From Bacillaceae bacterium (GTDB lineage Bacteria; Bacillota; Bacilli; Bacillales_A; Planococcaceae), in the NCBI GenBank assembly GCA_030149685.1, contig JASLGI010000256.1, forward strand, positions 1 through 5,105: a stretch of 5,105 nucleotides of DNA, given 5' to 3'. A program made the translations under genes and the position numbers. The first letter of the stretch is position 1; the number at the start of each line of letters is the position of its first letter. This document shows, piece by piece, positions 4,432 through 5,105 of this stretch. The notes below the pieces were generated by a model, which searched no databases, was not told where the DNA came from, and saw nothing but the letters and a program-made list of their open reading frames with translations.

Positions 4432-5105
4432 ATGAAGATAATTAAAAAAATAGTAACAGGATTATTGGTGGTAGTAATTTTAATAGCAGGAACGGGAACG
4501 GTAAAAGCAGGTGGAGCAGGGTCAGATATCGCTGCCGTATGTATGGATGAAAAAAGTGACTTAACATATTTTATAGACTTGAGATTCCGTGCCGACGCTT
4601 CTTATCCAAATAAAACGGTAAAGATTGATTTAACATTAAATGACCATGTTACATTTAATACAAATATGCTTGAGTTTTGGGTACAAGGAGAGCAAGGTGG
4701 TAGTTACGAATGGCTACCACAAGATGAGGCTGCAGCCATTAAATATCGCCTAACAGAAAATCATGTATATGCCATAGTACCAGCAGAGCTATTAACTAAT
4801 GAAGTGATAGTAGTAAGAGTGTTTGCAACAAGTACTGAAATCGAGAACTTAACATTAGGAACTTACAATATTGCATTGGGAGACGACTCTAAACAATGGG
4901 CAGATAATACTTTATCAGCTAGTGGCGTTTGTCCAAAAGATGAGGGAGTATCAACAAATCCTCCAGGAGTAGAAGAGAAGCCAACTGAAGGAGAAGATGG
5001 TAATGAAGGACCTGGTAATCCTGGTGGAGAAAAACCAACTGAGCCAGAAGTACCGGAAGAGAAACCAGTAGAAAAACCAGATGAAGAGTCTCCAAATACA
5101 GGAGA
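4432..5105 (+). CDS. Secreted, probably cell-wall-anchored protein with Pro/Glu stalk and SPNTG motif (3' end cut by window)
   Basis: The frame is open from ATG 4432 to the right edge (224 whole codons plus GA of the next). A classic signal peptide opens it: MKIIKK, a hydrophobic core (7-24) and a likely signal peptidase I site after Val-Lys-Ala (24-26). The mature part (about 27-170) is rich in beta-type alternation (for example VKIDLTL, EVIVVRVF, LGTYNIAL) with only two cysteines, Cys37 and Cys167, at its two ends, which could form a clasping disulfide in an Ig-like sandwich. Residues 171-219 are a Pro/Glu/Gly/Lys-rich low-complexity stalk. The visible sequence ends in SPNTG (220-224) followed by a Glu or Asp codon, matching the sortase sorting pattern xPxTG; a hydrophobic stretch and basic tail should follow beyond the window. 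AGGAGGAG (4416-4423) gives the start, and the gene is two bases from the nucleotidase stop. Secretion is confident, wall anchoring likely, and the function unknown; I recognise no homologue. Confidence 0.87.
   Translation, partial: MKIIKKIVTGLLVVVILIAGTGTVKAGGAGSDIAAVCMDEKSDLTYFIDLRFRADASYPNKTVKIDLTLNDHVTFNTNMLEFWVQGEQGGSYEWLPQDEAAAIKYRLTENHVYAIVPAELLTNEVIVVRVFATSTEIENLTLGTYNIALGDDSKQWADNTLSASGVCPKDEGVSTNPPGVEEKPTEGEDGNEGPGNPGGEKPTEPEVPEEKPVEKPDEESPNTG
4972..5079 (+). repeat. Degenerate Glu-Lys-Pro repeats encoding the surface-protein stalk
   Basis: The motif (E)EKP recurs at residues 181-184, 200-202, 209-212 and 214-216 of the secreted protein. Two copies are longer relatives (EKPTEGE at 182-188, EKPTEPE at 200-206) with similar but not identical DNA. 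Glycine-rich GNEGPGNPGG lies between them. This is typical of wall-spanning stalks just before a sortase motif and may vary in copy number between related genomes. Confidence 0.6.

Noticed and set aside
4957..5097. Stalk repeats as a CRISPR or DNA-level tandem array
   Set aside because: The units are short, irregular and in frame, and are explained by a Pro/Glu/Lys-rich protein linker.

Overview
The window looks like part of a phage genome, or a phage-derived element, from a Gram-positive Firmicute-like host. By eye its GC is moderate to low. All seven genes lie on the + strand, are tightly packed or overlapping, have strong AGGAGG-type ribosome binding sites and purine-rich coding strands. 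The functions are replication/recombination (SF2 helicase, RuvC-like resolvase) and nucleotide metabolism (dUTPase, HAD deoxyribonucleotidase-like enzyme). The last gene has a Gram-positive signal peptide and a SPNTG sortase-like motif, which supports a Gram-positive host. No structural phage gene, integrase, tRNA, CRISPR array or insertion sequence is visible, so the phage assignment is an inference from gene content and packing. The exact phage group cannot be named from this window.

Unit 1 (1-3436) is one apparent operon of five genes: the 3' part of an unrecognised protein (open to the left edge), a 66-residue charged helical protein, a compact SF2 helicase of 362 residues, a RuvC-fold resolvase with an extra N-terminal zinc finger and a GTG start, and a trimeric-type dUTPase. 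Gaps are 1, -14, 33 and 17 bases. The operon ends in a hairpin/T-tract terminator (3445-3481).

Unit 2 (3461 onward) starts from a near-consensus sigma-A-type promoter (TTGACC, 17 bp, TATAAT with a TG extension). Its -35 box is inside the 3' arm of the terminator hairpin, so one 45-base cassette both ends unit 1 and starts unit 2. It drives a HAD-fold 5'(3')-deoxyribonucleotidase-like protein with an unassigned C-terminal domain. Two bases after that comes a secreted protein with a Pro/Glu-rich stalk and a sortase-type motif, cut by the right edge.

Working together (inference): the helicase and resolvase would remodel and resolve branched replication or recombination intermediates. The dUTPase and nucleotidase would adjust the dUTP/dUMP/dTMP pools during infection. 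The surface protein is the outlier: a predicted cell-wall-displayed product expressed from the same promoter as a nucleotide enzyme, plausibly altering the infected cell's surface. The most unusual points are that surface protein, the promoter nested in the terminator, the zinc finger-RuvC fusion, and the dUTPase, which carries an insertion between motifs III and IV plus two altered active-site motifs.
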